64,000 nucleotides of DNA from JAGOMW01 sp964596675 (lineage in GTDB: Bacteria; Patescibacteriota; Gracilibacteria; BD1-5; UBA2023), in contig CAZQUZ010000004.1 in NCBI GenBank assembly GCA_964596675.1, forward strand, positions 1 through 64,000, written 5' to 3'. The position numbers and the translations under genes were made by a program. Shown here in pieces: positions 40,198-50,652 of the stretch; the first letter of the stretch is position 1; each line of letters opens with the position of its first letter. The notes beneath the pieces are model-generated. The model saw nothing but the letters and a program-made list of their open reading frames with translations, was not told where the DNA came from and made no database searches.

Positions 40198-42606
40198 CTA
40201 CCTCCTCATCCCTAGCATCATAACTACATACACCACTCCCGTCACGCCCACTATCATGAGATATGAGATGAGTGAGAACGAGAAGAATCCACCCACTGAG
40301 AGGACGAGATACGAGAGTACTCCTCCGATGATGACTGAGAGGATATATGACACGATGAATATCGTCGCGCGAGTGCCAGTGAGCGATGTGCGGATACCAG
40401 CAGGGAGTGCACCGAAGAGTCCATAGAGTCGAGTTTTCATGTCTTCGACCGTACGCATGCGGGTGAAGAATGCAATGATAGCACCGACTGCGAAGAGGAA
40501 CACGACAGCACCGAAGAGTCATATTACGGAGAGGACTTTTGCTGATATATCGCGGACAATCTTCAGTATACTCTCGATATCGATGAAGGTCACATGTGGT
40601 CAGGATGCAGTGAGGATATCTCGCTTCCACTCCTCTGTATCACTCGCATACTCAGCGACGAAGTATGTACGAGGAGCATTCGCGAACTCGACAGGATCAA
40701 GCGAGAAGTAAAAGAATGGACGGAATCACTCTCGTACAGATTCGCGAATATTCGCGATAGTGAGTGTGATCTCACGACCTGAGAGGAGGAACGTGACCGT
40801 ATCCCCGACATCGACTCCGAGCCGAGATGCGAAGTCATCATCCATCGAGACTTCTCACTTTCCGAAGGTATTTTTTCACCTGAGAACCTGGTTCTCGAGA
40901 GGAGTTGTTGTGATGTTGAACTCTCTCGTAAATTCTCCACTTGGACGCTCGACACCGAGATGCTCGGCAAGTGTACGACCATTGACTCACTCGATACGAG
41001 CACGGAGTATATCATACATGAGCGCACCAGAACCGATGACGGACTGTACCTTTTCCTTATCTTGTTCGAGGATGTTGATAGCATAGATATTGGCAGTATT
41101 GGTTGAGTCGATGACGAGTTGCCCACGGAACGCGAGGGAGAAGCTCGCAAACACAAGGAAAAATACCGTCACCGAGACAAGTGATATCGTAATCGGTATG
41201 GTTGGTGTGAGTGGTCGGACAAGTGCACGGAGAGCATCAAAGAGGTAAAAGTTCTTGGTGCGCAATCAACCTACCCTCCCGAATATGAACTCATAGAGGA
41301 AGCGAACAAGGTATCCGAATATGAGGAAAAACACCCCAGCACCCACTCCCACCGCGAGAGAGAATACTGGCGTCCCGAAGAGGAGAAAAAGGACGATGAT
41401 ACCGAGGATGAGTGGGATGATGATATCGAGGCGAGTGTATAGAGTCTTTTTCTCTTCACCTTTCCCCATCGTCCACCACGCTGGGAACCACGCCATCACG
41501 ACGAGCGCGATGAGGAGGGAGAACGCACGAGGGACAGCACTCCAGAAAAACTGGAACTCGCTCGCCTCAGGGATGCGACGTATCGACTCTATGATGATAT
41601 CCGATAGTCCGACACCGAGTGCGAATGCGAGTGGAAAAATAAGTCCATAGAGCATGAGGAGGAGGACTTGTTGGCGACGTCTCGTGAGTCCGAGTATCTC
41701 AGTGACGCGGAGTGTCCGCGCGAGACTCTCGAAAAAACTCTCATGAGCCGAACGGAGTATCACGAATGCGAATATACTCGACACGAGGAGTATGAGGGTG
41801 ATATAGTCTGTGAGAGTATCGACGGTATCGAGATTTCTCTCTGTCCTATCCTCATAGGTACGCACTCGGTAGAGCTCCTCAGGGAGTAGTTTTTTGATTT
41901 TCTCAGCCACGACATTCGCACGTCGCTCATCAGTGAACGATATCATGAGGTCATGGTCGAGTCGAGATCCTGATGAGAGGAGGAGCGAGCCTGAGAGAAG
42001 GCTCGATGGGAGGACGATGAGGTGATTCTCCGTCCCGAGTGAGAATCCGAGATCACTCGATTCGAGGATTTTATCGGTTATCTGAATCTCTCGTCCATCG
42101 AGCGTGATAGTACCACCACTCGCGAATTTCTCAATCAATCATGGAGTCACTCCTACTCTTCTGGATTCGGGTCACAGAGCAGAAAATGGTGAATCTTCAA
42201 AAATTCATCCAGAAGCTTCAGATTGTTGTCATAATTGCATTCATTCAGTCTTCATAATCCCCCTCTGTGGATAGCTCCCACTATAGGCGACGACCTGTAC
42301 GAGTCATGCCTTGTTTTCTCTATCGAGAAGTGTCGTCGAGAACTCTCTCCGCTCAGCTGCGACATAGTCCTCTCATAGGAGATATGCAGAGACCAGAGGC
42401 AAAACATCCCCGCTCGCATATCCACGAGGAGAGACGATGAGATCCGCACCGAAAAGTGGTCTCGTCTCAGCAGCGACGAGGGACTCGATATTCGTCGTGA
42501 TCTGACGGAGTGTGAGGACGCCCGTGCTCGCGAAAAGTATCACCACAAACAGGATGATGAGCGACCGATAGTTCGAGAGGATGATGCGAAAAAAGAGTGT
42601 GAACAT
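40198..42606 (-). CDS. FtsX-type ABC transporter permease (YbbP-like)
   Basis: An 802-residue permease with two FtsX domains. The N-terminus FFRIILSNYRSLIILFVVIL is helix 1, followed by a large extracytoplasmic domain (ESLVAAETRPLFGADLIVSP); TDYITLILLVSSIFAFVILR and the following segments form the first core, AFSLLIALVVMAWFPAWWTM a linker, then PTIPITISLVSVTVFFLVFA and the final VIGLFGAVVFLFAVGAIIAF with SLISYLMIVGVTGVVYVVMM. About nine UGA-Gly codons occur. It pairs with the ATPase at 42609 and probably moves lipids or lipoproteins or drives envelope changes. Its 3' end is duplicated at 38685. Confidence 0.9.
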
Positions 42607-42608
42607 AA

Positions 42609-43271
42609 TTATTTTTCGAGAGTGAGTGTGCCACCACTGAGACGATAGAGTCTATCCGCATGACTCGCGATGCCCCTATCATGCGTGATCATGATGATAG
42701 TATTTTTCGTCTCTTCATGGAGAGTGCGTATGAGCTCCATAATCTTCTCTGCATTTTTCTCATCGAGATTCCCGGTCGGCTCATCAGCGAAGAGATATGG
42801 CACACGCGAGACGAAAGCTCGTGCGATAGCTACTCGCTGCTGCTCTCACCCCGAGAGCTCGCCTGGATAGCGACCGCCCTTACCTGCGAGTCCGACTTTT
42901 TCGAGTATCTCATCCGTCTCGTATCTGCGAGGAGCATGTGAGATATCGAGGACGAGGTCGATATTCTCTCAGACAGTCAGGTTCGGGATGAGCTCGAACG
43001 CCTGGAATATAAAGGCGATATGCGCACCACGAAATGCCGTCATCTCATCACGCGTGAGTGCTGTGATATCCTGCTCTCAGAGAAAAATATGACCCGCATC
43101 GGGCGTGAGGATGCCTGCGATGAGCGAGAGGAGTGTGGACTTCCCTGCGCCGCTCGCACCCATGAGTGCGACCCATGCGCCCTCTTCGACCTGCCATGAG
43201 AGATCAGAGAAGAGCTCGACGACTTCTCAGCGAGAAGTATAGGATTTTGCGATGTTTTTTAGTTGTATCAT
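42609..43271 (-). CDS. ABC transporter ATP-binding protein (LolD/YbbA-like)
   Basis: A 220-residue ATPase. The Walker A is MGASGAGKSTLLSLIAG, the Q-loop is AFIFQAFELIPNLTVGENI, the signature is ELSGGEQQRVAIARA with its second Gly encoded by UGA, Walker B is YLFADEPTGNLDEKNAEKI and the H-loop is IIMITHDRGIASHA. It precedes the permease gene by 2 bp and powers it. A short inverted repeat (TGAGAA TA GTTCTCA, near 43280) lies in its promoter region. Confidence 0.94.
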
Positions 43272-43443
43272 AGTGTTTTATGAGAATAGTTCTCAGATAG
43301 AGATTATACGGATATTGGTGAGAAAACAAAGGGGAAATAAGGTTGATTTTTGGATGGAAAAAGAGATAATTTTCACAGTTTACATAGCATCTTGATTACT
43401 TTATAGAAAGTTAGCAAAATTTAGCTACTAATTTACAAAAAAT

Positions 43444-44700
43444 ATGAACTTTAGAAAGTTAAAAATTACAGAATGGCAACAGTTCCAAAATATTGAAATA
43501 AATTTTCATGATAGATTAACTATTTTAACAGGAGCAAATGGGAGCGGTAAAACAACAATATTACAACATATTTTAGCAACACATTTTGGTTGGAACTCTC
43601 CATCATGTTCTACTCCTAAGAAAGATAAAATATCTGGTGTTGTTGCTTTTTTTACTAGACTCTTTAATGGAGAAAATAAAACAGATAACGGTATAATAGG
43701 ATATATTGAATATGATAATGACCAGACAGCTAATTTAAAAGTTCCAAATCAAAACTCCGCACAATACCAAATTCAAATACCCAATAAACAAGGAGTACAA
43801 TGTTTCTATATACCCTCTCATAGATCAGTTTTTCGTTATGAACCAATAAGTAATATACCTTTTGGGAAGAAGAATAAACAATCAGCATTTCAAGAGGTAT
43901 CTAATGCAAATAAGCAGAGATATTTCGGAGGAAATAGTCAATCTAGTAGTTTTTTTATGAAAAACACATTGATAAGTTGGGCATATCAAGGATATAGATT
44001 GGTAGATGACGACAATAATGAAATTAATACACGGGATACTGAACAAGTTAAGTTTTATGAAGGTTTTAAAGATGTTTTAAAAAAGATACTTCCAAAAACA
44101 CTTGGTTTTGAAAATTTTGAAATTAGAGAAAGAGAGATTGTGTTTATTTGTAATCAATGAAAGGATGAATTTATTCTTGAACAAACATCAGGTGGGATAA
44201 GTGCTCTTATTGATATTGCATGGCAGATTTACATGTATTCAACAAAAGAACAAACAGATTTTACAGTTATTATTGATGAGGTTGAGAATCACTTGCATCC
44301 AACGATGCAACGACAAATATTACCTGACTTACTTAACGCTTTTCCACAGGCTCGTTTTATAGTTTCAACTCATAGTCCATTAGTAGTTGGGTCTGTTCAA
44401 AATTCCATTGTATTTGTATTGAAGTATGATGAAAATAGAAAAATAATAAGTAGACAACTTGATTTAGTTAATCAAGCAAAAACAGCAACGGAAATATTAG
44501 ATGAGGTTTTAGGAGTTTCCTTTACAATGCCAATTTGGGCGGAAGAAAAACTGAATAATATTGTAAATACCTATTCTCAAAAAGAAATGACCAAGGATGA
44601 ATTTCAGAATATGAGGAATGAATTAAAGGAGGCTGGTCTTGGGAAGCTTATGCCAGAAGTAATTTATGATTTAATAGAAAAGGAAAATGAGAAAAATTAA
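43444..44700 (+). CDS. AAA family ATPase, Septu PtuA-like
   Basis: A 418-residue SMC/RecF-type ATPase. MNFRKLKITEWQQFQNIEIN and ILTGANGSGKTTILQHILA give the N-terminal strand and Walker A; LEQTSGGISALIDIAWQIYM is the ABC-like signature, VIIDEVENHLHPTMQRQILP the Walker B (with catalytic Glu), and FIVSTHSPLVVGSVQNSIVF the H-motif. The following HNH gene overlaps by 14 bp. This two-gene pattern is that of type I Septu antiphage systems, where PtuA controls the PtuB nuclease. AT-rich with one UGA only, suggesting transfer. Confidence 0.88.
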
Positions 44701-45265
44701 TAGACCAGCATGTCCAAATCCAACAGCTTTAGCTGCAGATTATAAAAACCCTGATAATAAAACAGCTTTAGCTAAAGCTAGTTTTTGAAAATGCATGTAT
44801 TGTGAGGAAAAAATATTGTCTTCACAATTTGGAGATGTGGAACATATAAAACCAAAATCAAGATTTCCTAGTTTGAAGTTTGAATGGAATAACTTAGGAT
44901 TTGTTTGTTCAAGATGTAATAATGCAAAATCTGATAAATTCGATGATTCTCTCCCATATCTAAACCCTTATGATGAAGACCCCAGTAGGCATATTCTATT
45001 TGCTGGTCCAATGATTTTTGCGAAACAAGCTTCAGAAAGAGGAAAAATTACAATTTTAGATTTAAAGTTAGATAGAGTCGAGTTATTTGAAAAGAGGCTA
45101 GAAAGATTGAATCAAATCGATAGAACTATTGGTCAATGGAAAGGATATTCTTCAAATACATCTTTAAAGATAAATGCTCTTGAAGAGCTAAAAAATGAGT
45201 ACAACGATGATAAAGAGCATTCTTTATGTGTAGAATATTTACTTAAAAGTCATGAAATTATTTAA
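44687..45265 (+). CDS. HNH endonuclease, Septu PtuB-like
   Basis: A 192-residue HNH nuclease. MRKINRPACPNPTALAADY is the usual start of this family (TIGR02646-like); KCMYCEEKILSSQFGDVEH and IKPKSRFPSLKFEWNNLGFV and CSRCNNAKSDKFDD provide the CxxC, the E-H catalytic segment and the second CxxC with the N/K residues. One UGA gives SFGKC. It would cleave nucleic acid upon phage infection when licensed by the ATPase. The start overlaps the ATPase gene by 14 bp, so expression is coupled. Confidence 0.9.
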
Positions 45266-45301
45266 TTTTGATTGTAATAAAAGTCATCCATAAATAAAAG
45301 C

Positions 45302-45973
45302 CTACTTCCCCACCAACTCCTCCCCCTCCAGTATCTCCATGAGATTCTCCGCTACGATAGTATATCACTCCCGAGTCGGATGGATACGGTCATCCTGGTT
45401 ATACTGAGCCTTTAGAGCGACTCATGCGAGGAAGAAGTCCATATAGACGAGATCATATTCTTTCGCGAGTTTCGGAAAGATAGCCTCATATGCACGACCA
45501 TATTCTCATCCGAGATTCAGTGGTGCACGCATCCCAGCGAAGAGGATGGGGATATTTTTTGCTTTTATTTTCTCGATGATTTGCCGGAGGTTTTTCTCGA
45601 TATCATCGACAGACTTCCCCTGGAATGCATCATTCGCGCCGATACAGAGGATGACGAGAGAAAAACCCCCTCAATCCCCCTTCTCATGGGGAGGAGCATC
45701 GAGTGCCCAGTCGAGACGCGAGAGGAGTCCTGCGGTCGTATCTCCAGATACACCTGCATTTACGATACGATAGTTATATCATTTTTCTGTCAGTTTTTGC
45801 TCGAGCTGGCTCGGATAGGAGTCAGTCGTCGGGAGTCCATAGCCTGCCGTGAGTGAGTCACCGAGGGCGAGGATAGTCTTCTCTGTTTTGCTATCCTGCT
45901 CTGTGATGGGCTCAGTAGGAGCACCACATGCAGTGAGGAGAGTGAGTGAGATGAGAAGAAGTAGTTTATACAT
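45302..45973 (-). CDS. SGNH/GDSL lipase-esterase lipoprotein (TesA-like)
   Basis: A 223-residue lipoprotein: MYKLLLLISLTLLTACGAPT is a lipobox signal (LTAC). ILALGDSLTAGYGLP is block I with the nucleophile Ser, VNAGVSGDTTAGLLSRLDW block II, LVILCIGANDAFQGKS block III, and DRIHPTREGYTIVAENL the Asp-x2-His of block V. Between blocks II and III a short repeat insertion (APPHEKGDGGGFS) interrupts the usual sequence. It may trim acyl chains of membrane lipids; the desaturase gene is 5 bp upstream, suggesting a lipid operon. Confidence 0.9.
45661..45695. repeat. palindromic repeat copy inside SGNH hydrolase gene
   Basis: On the minus strand CCCCATGAGAAGGGGGATTG followed by AGGGGG resembles the left part of the element at 576-652 (CCCCTGATAAGGGGGACACA then GGGGG). 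It is in frame and adds about a dozen residues before the VILCIGAND block. Confidence 0.6.
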
Positions 45974-45978
45974 AAGTA

Positions 45979-46752
45979 CTATAGTATGGTATATTTCTGA
46001 TAAAATCGCGGGGCGATATGCTCACTGATCTCTCTATGAAACTCAGGAAGCTGTGACCAGTGGAGAGCTCACTTCATATGATGTGCTGTGTGATACCCGA
46101 GATTCCCAGTGATGATGTTATAGAGTGGTGAGAGGATGTTATATGATGACTCATAGTGACTCTCACTCTCGAGTCCAGTATGGTGAGCATAGGTCGTATA
46201 TACAGTGAGGATGAGCCCCGTTATCATAGGCAGAGCGAATATGAGAAATCCTGAGAGTGGAGAATATATGAGTATCGCTATGAGGAGTATGAGCTGTATC
46301 ATACACATAGAGACGAAATAAGATCGTATTTTTGGATATTTTGCTCCGACTTTCCATGCCCGATAGTATGCAGTCATCGTGACTATCGTGGTATACGAAA
46401 GTGCTGTATATACTTCTCCTTTCGGTGATTTCCATGCAGACTCATCGAGCACCTGATCTCTATAGTTCACATGATGACCGAGATTATGATGGAGCACCCA
46501 CGCATATCATACGATCCCCGTCTGGAATCCATATATCACCTCGAGGAGACGATTCATGAGTGGAAACGAAAAGGTAGGAACATGCTGGTGGTGGTGATTC
46601 CATGCGCAGATAAATCACTTTATCACGATACTGACAGCGACATATGGGAGGAGAAATGCGAGTGTCGATACAGTGAAATATACATACACATCGAGGAGAA
46701 AATAGAGAAAAAAGAGTGTGACTGGGATGATATCTGCCTTATAACGAAACAT
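45979..46752 (-). CDS. fatty acid desaturase-like membrane protein
   Basis: A 257-residue membrane di-iron enzyme. Histidine boxes are CAWNHHHQHVPTF, WVLHHNLGHHVNYRDQV and NLGYHTAHHMKGALHW, in the order of the desaturase/hydroxylase family. Four to five helices are seen (PVTLFFLYFLLDVYVYF, LAFLLPYVAVSIVIKGF, MCMIQLILLIAILIYSPLSG and FLIFALPMITGLILTVYTTY). It would insert double bonds or hydroxyl groups into membrane acyl chains with O2. ATG at 46752 is preferred over upstream starts. Confidence 0.88.
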
Positions 46753-46832
46753 AGAAAAAAGTAAATTATCCCGATTGTATAGAGAAACCGTGTATAGTAA
46801 ACGTTTTCTCATATTTGCTCTTGCCAGGAGAC

Positions 46833-46869
46833 AAAAAAATGGAGCAATGACAAACATGCTCCATTTTTT
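46833..46869 (-). terminator. bidirectional-looking terminator hairpin
   Basis: ATGGAGCA (46839-46846) pairs with TGCTCCAT (46857-46864), flanked by A and T runs. It lies just past the end of the msrAB gene on the minus strand. Confidence 0.75.
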
Positions 46870-46876
46870 CTACATA

Positions 46877-48298
46877 TTATTTCGTCTCGAAGAGTACCTT
46901 ATACTTCGCATATCCCTCCTTTTCGAGGTCAGCCACTGGGACGAATCTCAGGGCCGCGGAATTTATACAGTAGCGGAGTCCTCCCTCTTCTGTCGGTCCA
47001 TCTGTAAATACATGTCCGAGATGAGAGCCTCCTGTACTCTTCACTTCTGTGCGATTCATCGCGAGTTTCGTATCGAGATGCTCCGATATCATGTTATCCT
47101 CTATCGGACGAGAGAAGCTCGGCCACCCAGTCCCAGAGTCATACTTATCTGTCGAGGAGAAGAGCGGCGTCCCATCGACCACATCGACATAGATACCTGG
47201 CTCTTTATGATCCCAGTACGCATTATCGAATGGCTTCTCAGTGCCACCCATCTGCGTCACCTGGAACTGGAGTGGGGTGAGTTTTTTCGAGAGGATTTCT
47301 TCTCGTGAGACCATATCTGAGAGGATATCATCGAGATTCGACTTACCGAGCCAGCGCTTATACATTTCACCTTTTGTATCTATCTGGACCCAGGTCGACT
47401 GGGAGAGGATGGAGTATTTTTTCCGGAGCTCGGTGGCAGCATCATAGTCCACCTTATAGATGACGATATCTTTCGGGAGTTCTATTTCTCAGATTTGCTT
47501 GTCGAAGTTCCGACACGTCGGGCACCAGTCCGCATGGAAAAAGAGGAGGATACGAGAAGTCGTGAGGGTCGAGAGCTCTGCCTCATCATAGTCGCGATAC
47601 TGGGACTGAGGAGCTATCTCTGAACCCGAGAGAGTCGCACCGACTTCACCATTTTTCTCGATGAACCCCTTTCGTCCGCTTCCCTCTTTATACAGATTAT
47701 AGCGGAATGCAGACTTCTTATAGTAGTCCTGATGATACTCCTCCGCTCTGAAAAATGTCGTAAATGGTACTATCGCAACAGCAATAGGCTTCTCGAATTT
47801 TCATGATGACTCGAGAGTAGACTTCGCGCGCTCGATGATGGATTTCTCAGTATCATCCTGATAGTATATCGCCGTCGTATAGCGGTATCCGATATCTGCG
47901 AACTGGCCATCCGCCTGAGTCGGATCTATCTGCGTATAGTAGAGATCCACGAGTGTCGCGAATGATATGACACTCGAGTCATAGACGACCTGCACTGCCT
48001 CGCGATGGCGAGTCGTACCTGCAGATACCGCATCATAGTTCGCATCGATCGCATCTCACTCAGCATATCAGGATATCGCTTCGACGACTCATAACTGCGC
48101 CTCAAATATGCCCTCCATACACCAGAAGCATCCTCAGGCGAAGTAGGCACGAGCAGTAGTCCCAGATGAGTGGGTATCGATTGGTGTGATATTTTCCATA
48201 GTTTGATTATTTACGAGATAAAAAACTCCGCCCAGTATACCAAAAATACCGACAAGAAGAAACCGAAACCACGAGGATGTAAAAAAAGAATGTACCAT
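46877..48298 (-). CDS. msrAB: membrane-anchored MsrA-thioredoxin-MsrB fusion
   Basis: A 473-residue methionine sulfoxide reductase. The start at 48298 adds a membrane anchor (SWFRFLLVGIFGILGGVFYL). MsrA follows: ARAYFAGGCFWCMEGIFEAQ has the catalytic Cys after a UGA-coded Gly, with YHQDYYKK near its end. A thioredoxin-like domain has LLFFHADWCPTCRNFDKQI (CPTC). MsrB ends the protein: GGTEKPFDNAYWDHKEPGIY, SGTGWPSFSRP and GLRYCINSAALRFVP with the catalytic Cys. Both sulfoxide stereoisomers of Met in exported proteins would be repaired, with electrons from CcdA and the thioredoxin encoded upstream. The domain order differs from Neisseria PilB (Trx-MsrA-MsrB). Confidence 0.93.
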
Positions 48299-48363
48299 AA
48301 AAAACAGTGATAGGATATCCGTCGAGACTCATTTCTCTAAGGAAAATGAATCTCTCAGATACA

Positions 48364-49227
48364 CTAATTCCAAATATCAGTGATAGTCCTTGCACCTGTT
48401 TTTTTCGATACGAGTGCCATATCAGCATCTACGATGACCGTAGTATGCTGACTCGTGACACCATACTTTTTCTTCATATCTTCACTGTTATCATAGTCCA
48501 CCTTTACGATAAGTGCATCGCTAGGGATAGAGGATATATCGGCTGTGATAGCCTTATCGAGGGCTCGACAGCTCGGACACCAGCTCGCATGGAAAAAGAG
48601 TGCTACCTTTTGTCCAGCAGAGAGTGCCTCTGTGACTTTCTGAGCATCATACTCCATGTATCCCGTCGGCTTCATCATCTGAGACTCATCTTTTTTCATC
48701 ATATCAGTACCAGAGTGATCCATCATCATACCACTTCATTCCATCATCTTCATCATATCTTCATGCATTTTTCTGACTTTTGCTGTTTCTGCAGGAGAGA
48801 GGGATTTTCCATGAAATACGTGCGCTGGCGTATCCATATCCTTACATACGACGACGGTCACATCATAGCTCGGAGAGTACATCCAATCTTCATCCCCCAT
48901 CATCGCGAGCTGCTCAGGTTCGCCACGTTTTACAGATTTCGTGAGCACGAGATCACTATAGAGTGACTGTACGAGGGACATCTCTCCTTGCTTCATAGCA
49001 TGGACGATAGCCTCTACTTGAGCAAATTTTGCCTCAGCATCTCCAGGTAGAGCCATAGTTTTTGTCTCAGTCTTTGGAGACATCAGGCTACCAGATGAGC
49101 CATATACATACCATGCACCAGCTCCTATTAGAGCTATCACAGCGAGAGAAAGGAGCATTTTCCCGCTTCATGATGAGGGATTTCATTTGCTCGTCATGCA
49201 CGAGTCTTTGGTAGTTTTATTTTGCAT
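48364..49227 (-). CDS. membrane-anchored thioredoxin-like protein
   Basis: A 287-residue protein. A cytoplasmic start (MQNKTTKDSCMTSKGNPSS) precedes one helix (MLLSLAVIALIGAGAWYVYG). Residues about 60-170 form an unknown domain (VEAIVHAMKQGEMSLVQSLY, VVVCKDMDTPAHVFHG) and then a Met/His/Asp-rich stretch (MMKMMEGSGMMMDHSGTDMM) that could bind copper. The C-terminal thioredoxin has VALFFHASWCPSCRALDKAI (CPSC). It probably shuttles electrons from CcdA to MsrAB outside the membrane. Spacing to msrAB is 65 bp. Confidence 0.86.
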
Positions 49228-49250
49228 AAAAAAGAAAATTATAAGTAAAT

Positions 49251-49664
49251 CTATGAGGGCCAAAACAATTTCTGGGGCGTGATACCGAGCCGTTTCTCAT
49301 ATTCTCGCAGACTACCGAGATAGTCATCAGAACCTGATGGGATGATGCGATGATGCTGGATATCATCCCATGTCTCCTCATGTGGTTCATCATCTGGTGG
49401 GAACGGTACATGATGGATAAATACTCAGAGAAATCCAGAGAAATCTCTGTACCATTTTGTATCCATAAGGAGTTCATGCCAGGCGATATCGACACGAGCT
49501 GATGGTACGATATCTCTATCAGATATACTCGCGAGATAGAGGAGTCTCTTTGCTTCATGAAAGAGTCATACCACGAAATCGCGAGGAAATCCACGATGTA
49601 CGATGATACGATCTATGAGAATCTCAGGAATATGGTAGGCATCTACCTGTGTGAGTGTAGGCAT
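49251..49664 (-). CDS. DUF1399-like (glycine-rich domain-containing) protein
   Basis: A 137-residue soluble protein: FVVGLFHEAKRLLYLASISD, ARVDIAWHELLMDTKWYRDF and GFLGVFIHHVPFPPDDEPHE. The D-x2-W-H and IHH-P segments recur in glycine-rich domain-containing proteins and may bind metal. The start ATG at 49664 lies 5 bp downstream of the Cys-rich gene stop. Role within this redox operon is unknown. Confidence 0.72.
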
Positions 49665-49669
49665 ATTAA

Positions 49670-49798
49670 CTACTTACTCGTTTTACAGACAGCCTCTGCT
49701 TTACATGATGCTTCTGTTTTACACTTTGCCTCGGCAGAATGAGTCGAGCAAGTACCAGATGCACATGATGCATCTTTTTCTGTTTTACATGATGACAT
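49670..49798 (-). CDS. small Cys-rich peptide
   Basis: A 42-residue peptide with seven Cys in a 42-residue sequence beginning MSSCKTEKDASCASGTCSTH and ending EASCKAEAVCKTSK. It is rich in Lys, Ser, Ala and Cys and has one His, without a signal peptide. The repeated C-K-T/A-E units suggest a metallothionein-like metal or copper buffer, but no family is recognised. It lies between the CcdA gene (71 bp) and the DUF1399-like gene (5 bp), all on the same strand. It is too short for many gene finders. Confidence 0.6.
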   Translation of the reverse strand: MSSCKTEKDASCASGTCSTHSAEAKCKTEASCKAEAVCKTSK

Positions 49799-49869
49799 AG
49801 GGAGAAAAATAAGAAAATAAGTGGAGAAATCTCCCGAAAGAGAAGATGTCTTCTCTTCACGATAAACTT

Positions 49870-50592
49870 CTACGGGAGGAGTGTATCGAATATGTTTTGC
49901 TCGAATCCACTCACATCGAATCGGTCGAGCGCCCAGGTTTCGAGCTTTTTATCGAGTCATGTGATGATAGCGAGTCCGATGAGGACGAAGATAACTCCGA
50001 GTACTCTCTTAAATATACCACGTTCATCTGCGATAAAGCGAACTTTCGCGATAATACTACGCCCACCGACTGCGATAAGTGTCAGCATGAGTGCGAGACC
50101 AGCTGCATAGACGAATGTATATCCGATACCCGCGAGCAGTGATACTGGAAATACCGTCGCGAGGAGAAATGCATACGTCGGGGAGCAGGTCGAGAATACT
50201 GGACCCAGTGCAGCACCAGTCACTATCGCACGCAGGAGTGGTGAGCCGATATCCTGTGCTGTATCGAGAGACGCATTCGCTCGGGAGAATTTCGCCTTTT
50301 CTACGATCCATGCCCATGCATGAGGGAATATATAGACGAGACCCAGTGCGATCAGGATACCTCATGAGAGGTATTTCCAGAACGATGATGGGATATCGAT
50401 AAAGAGTGTCGAAACTTTTAGAACTACAGTGAACAGCACGATCGAGAGAGCGAGTGAGAGTGTGACGACATAGGGATACCAGGACTTCTTCTCTGTGAGA
50501 GAGCCTGCGAGCACGACGGGGAGGACTGGGAGGACACAGGGAGCGAGTATGGTCAAAATACCCGCCAAAAATGAAACAATAAGAAGTGTCAT
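49870..50592 (-). CDS. CcdA/DsbD-type thiol-disulfide transmembrane reductase
   Basis: A 240-residue membrane protein with six helices that passes electrons from cytoplasmic thioredoxin to extracytoplasmic partners. LLIVSFLAGILTILAPCVLP has the first conserved Cys-Pro, and GAALGPVFSTCSPTYAFLLA the second. Further helices include VVTLSLALSIVLFTVVLKV and GIGYTFVYAAGLALMLTLIA. The likely acceptors are the thioredoxin-like and MsrAB proteins encoded downstream. UGA-Gly at YLSG and ITGLD. It lies 60 bp after the ArsR gene. Confidence 0.92.
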
Positions 50593-50652
50593 AGTAGCTA
50601 TGGGCTAAGAAAAGAATAGGTTCTCTAAAAAAAGTTTCGGTGGTTTCTATAT

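Noticed and set aside
45546..45856. Plus-strand frames opposite the SGNH hydrolase
   Set aside because: They are antisense shadows; the minus-strand frame has all SGNH blocks and a lipobox.
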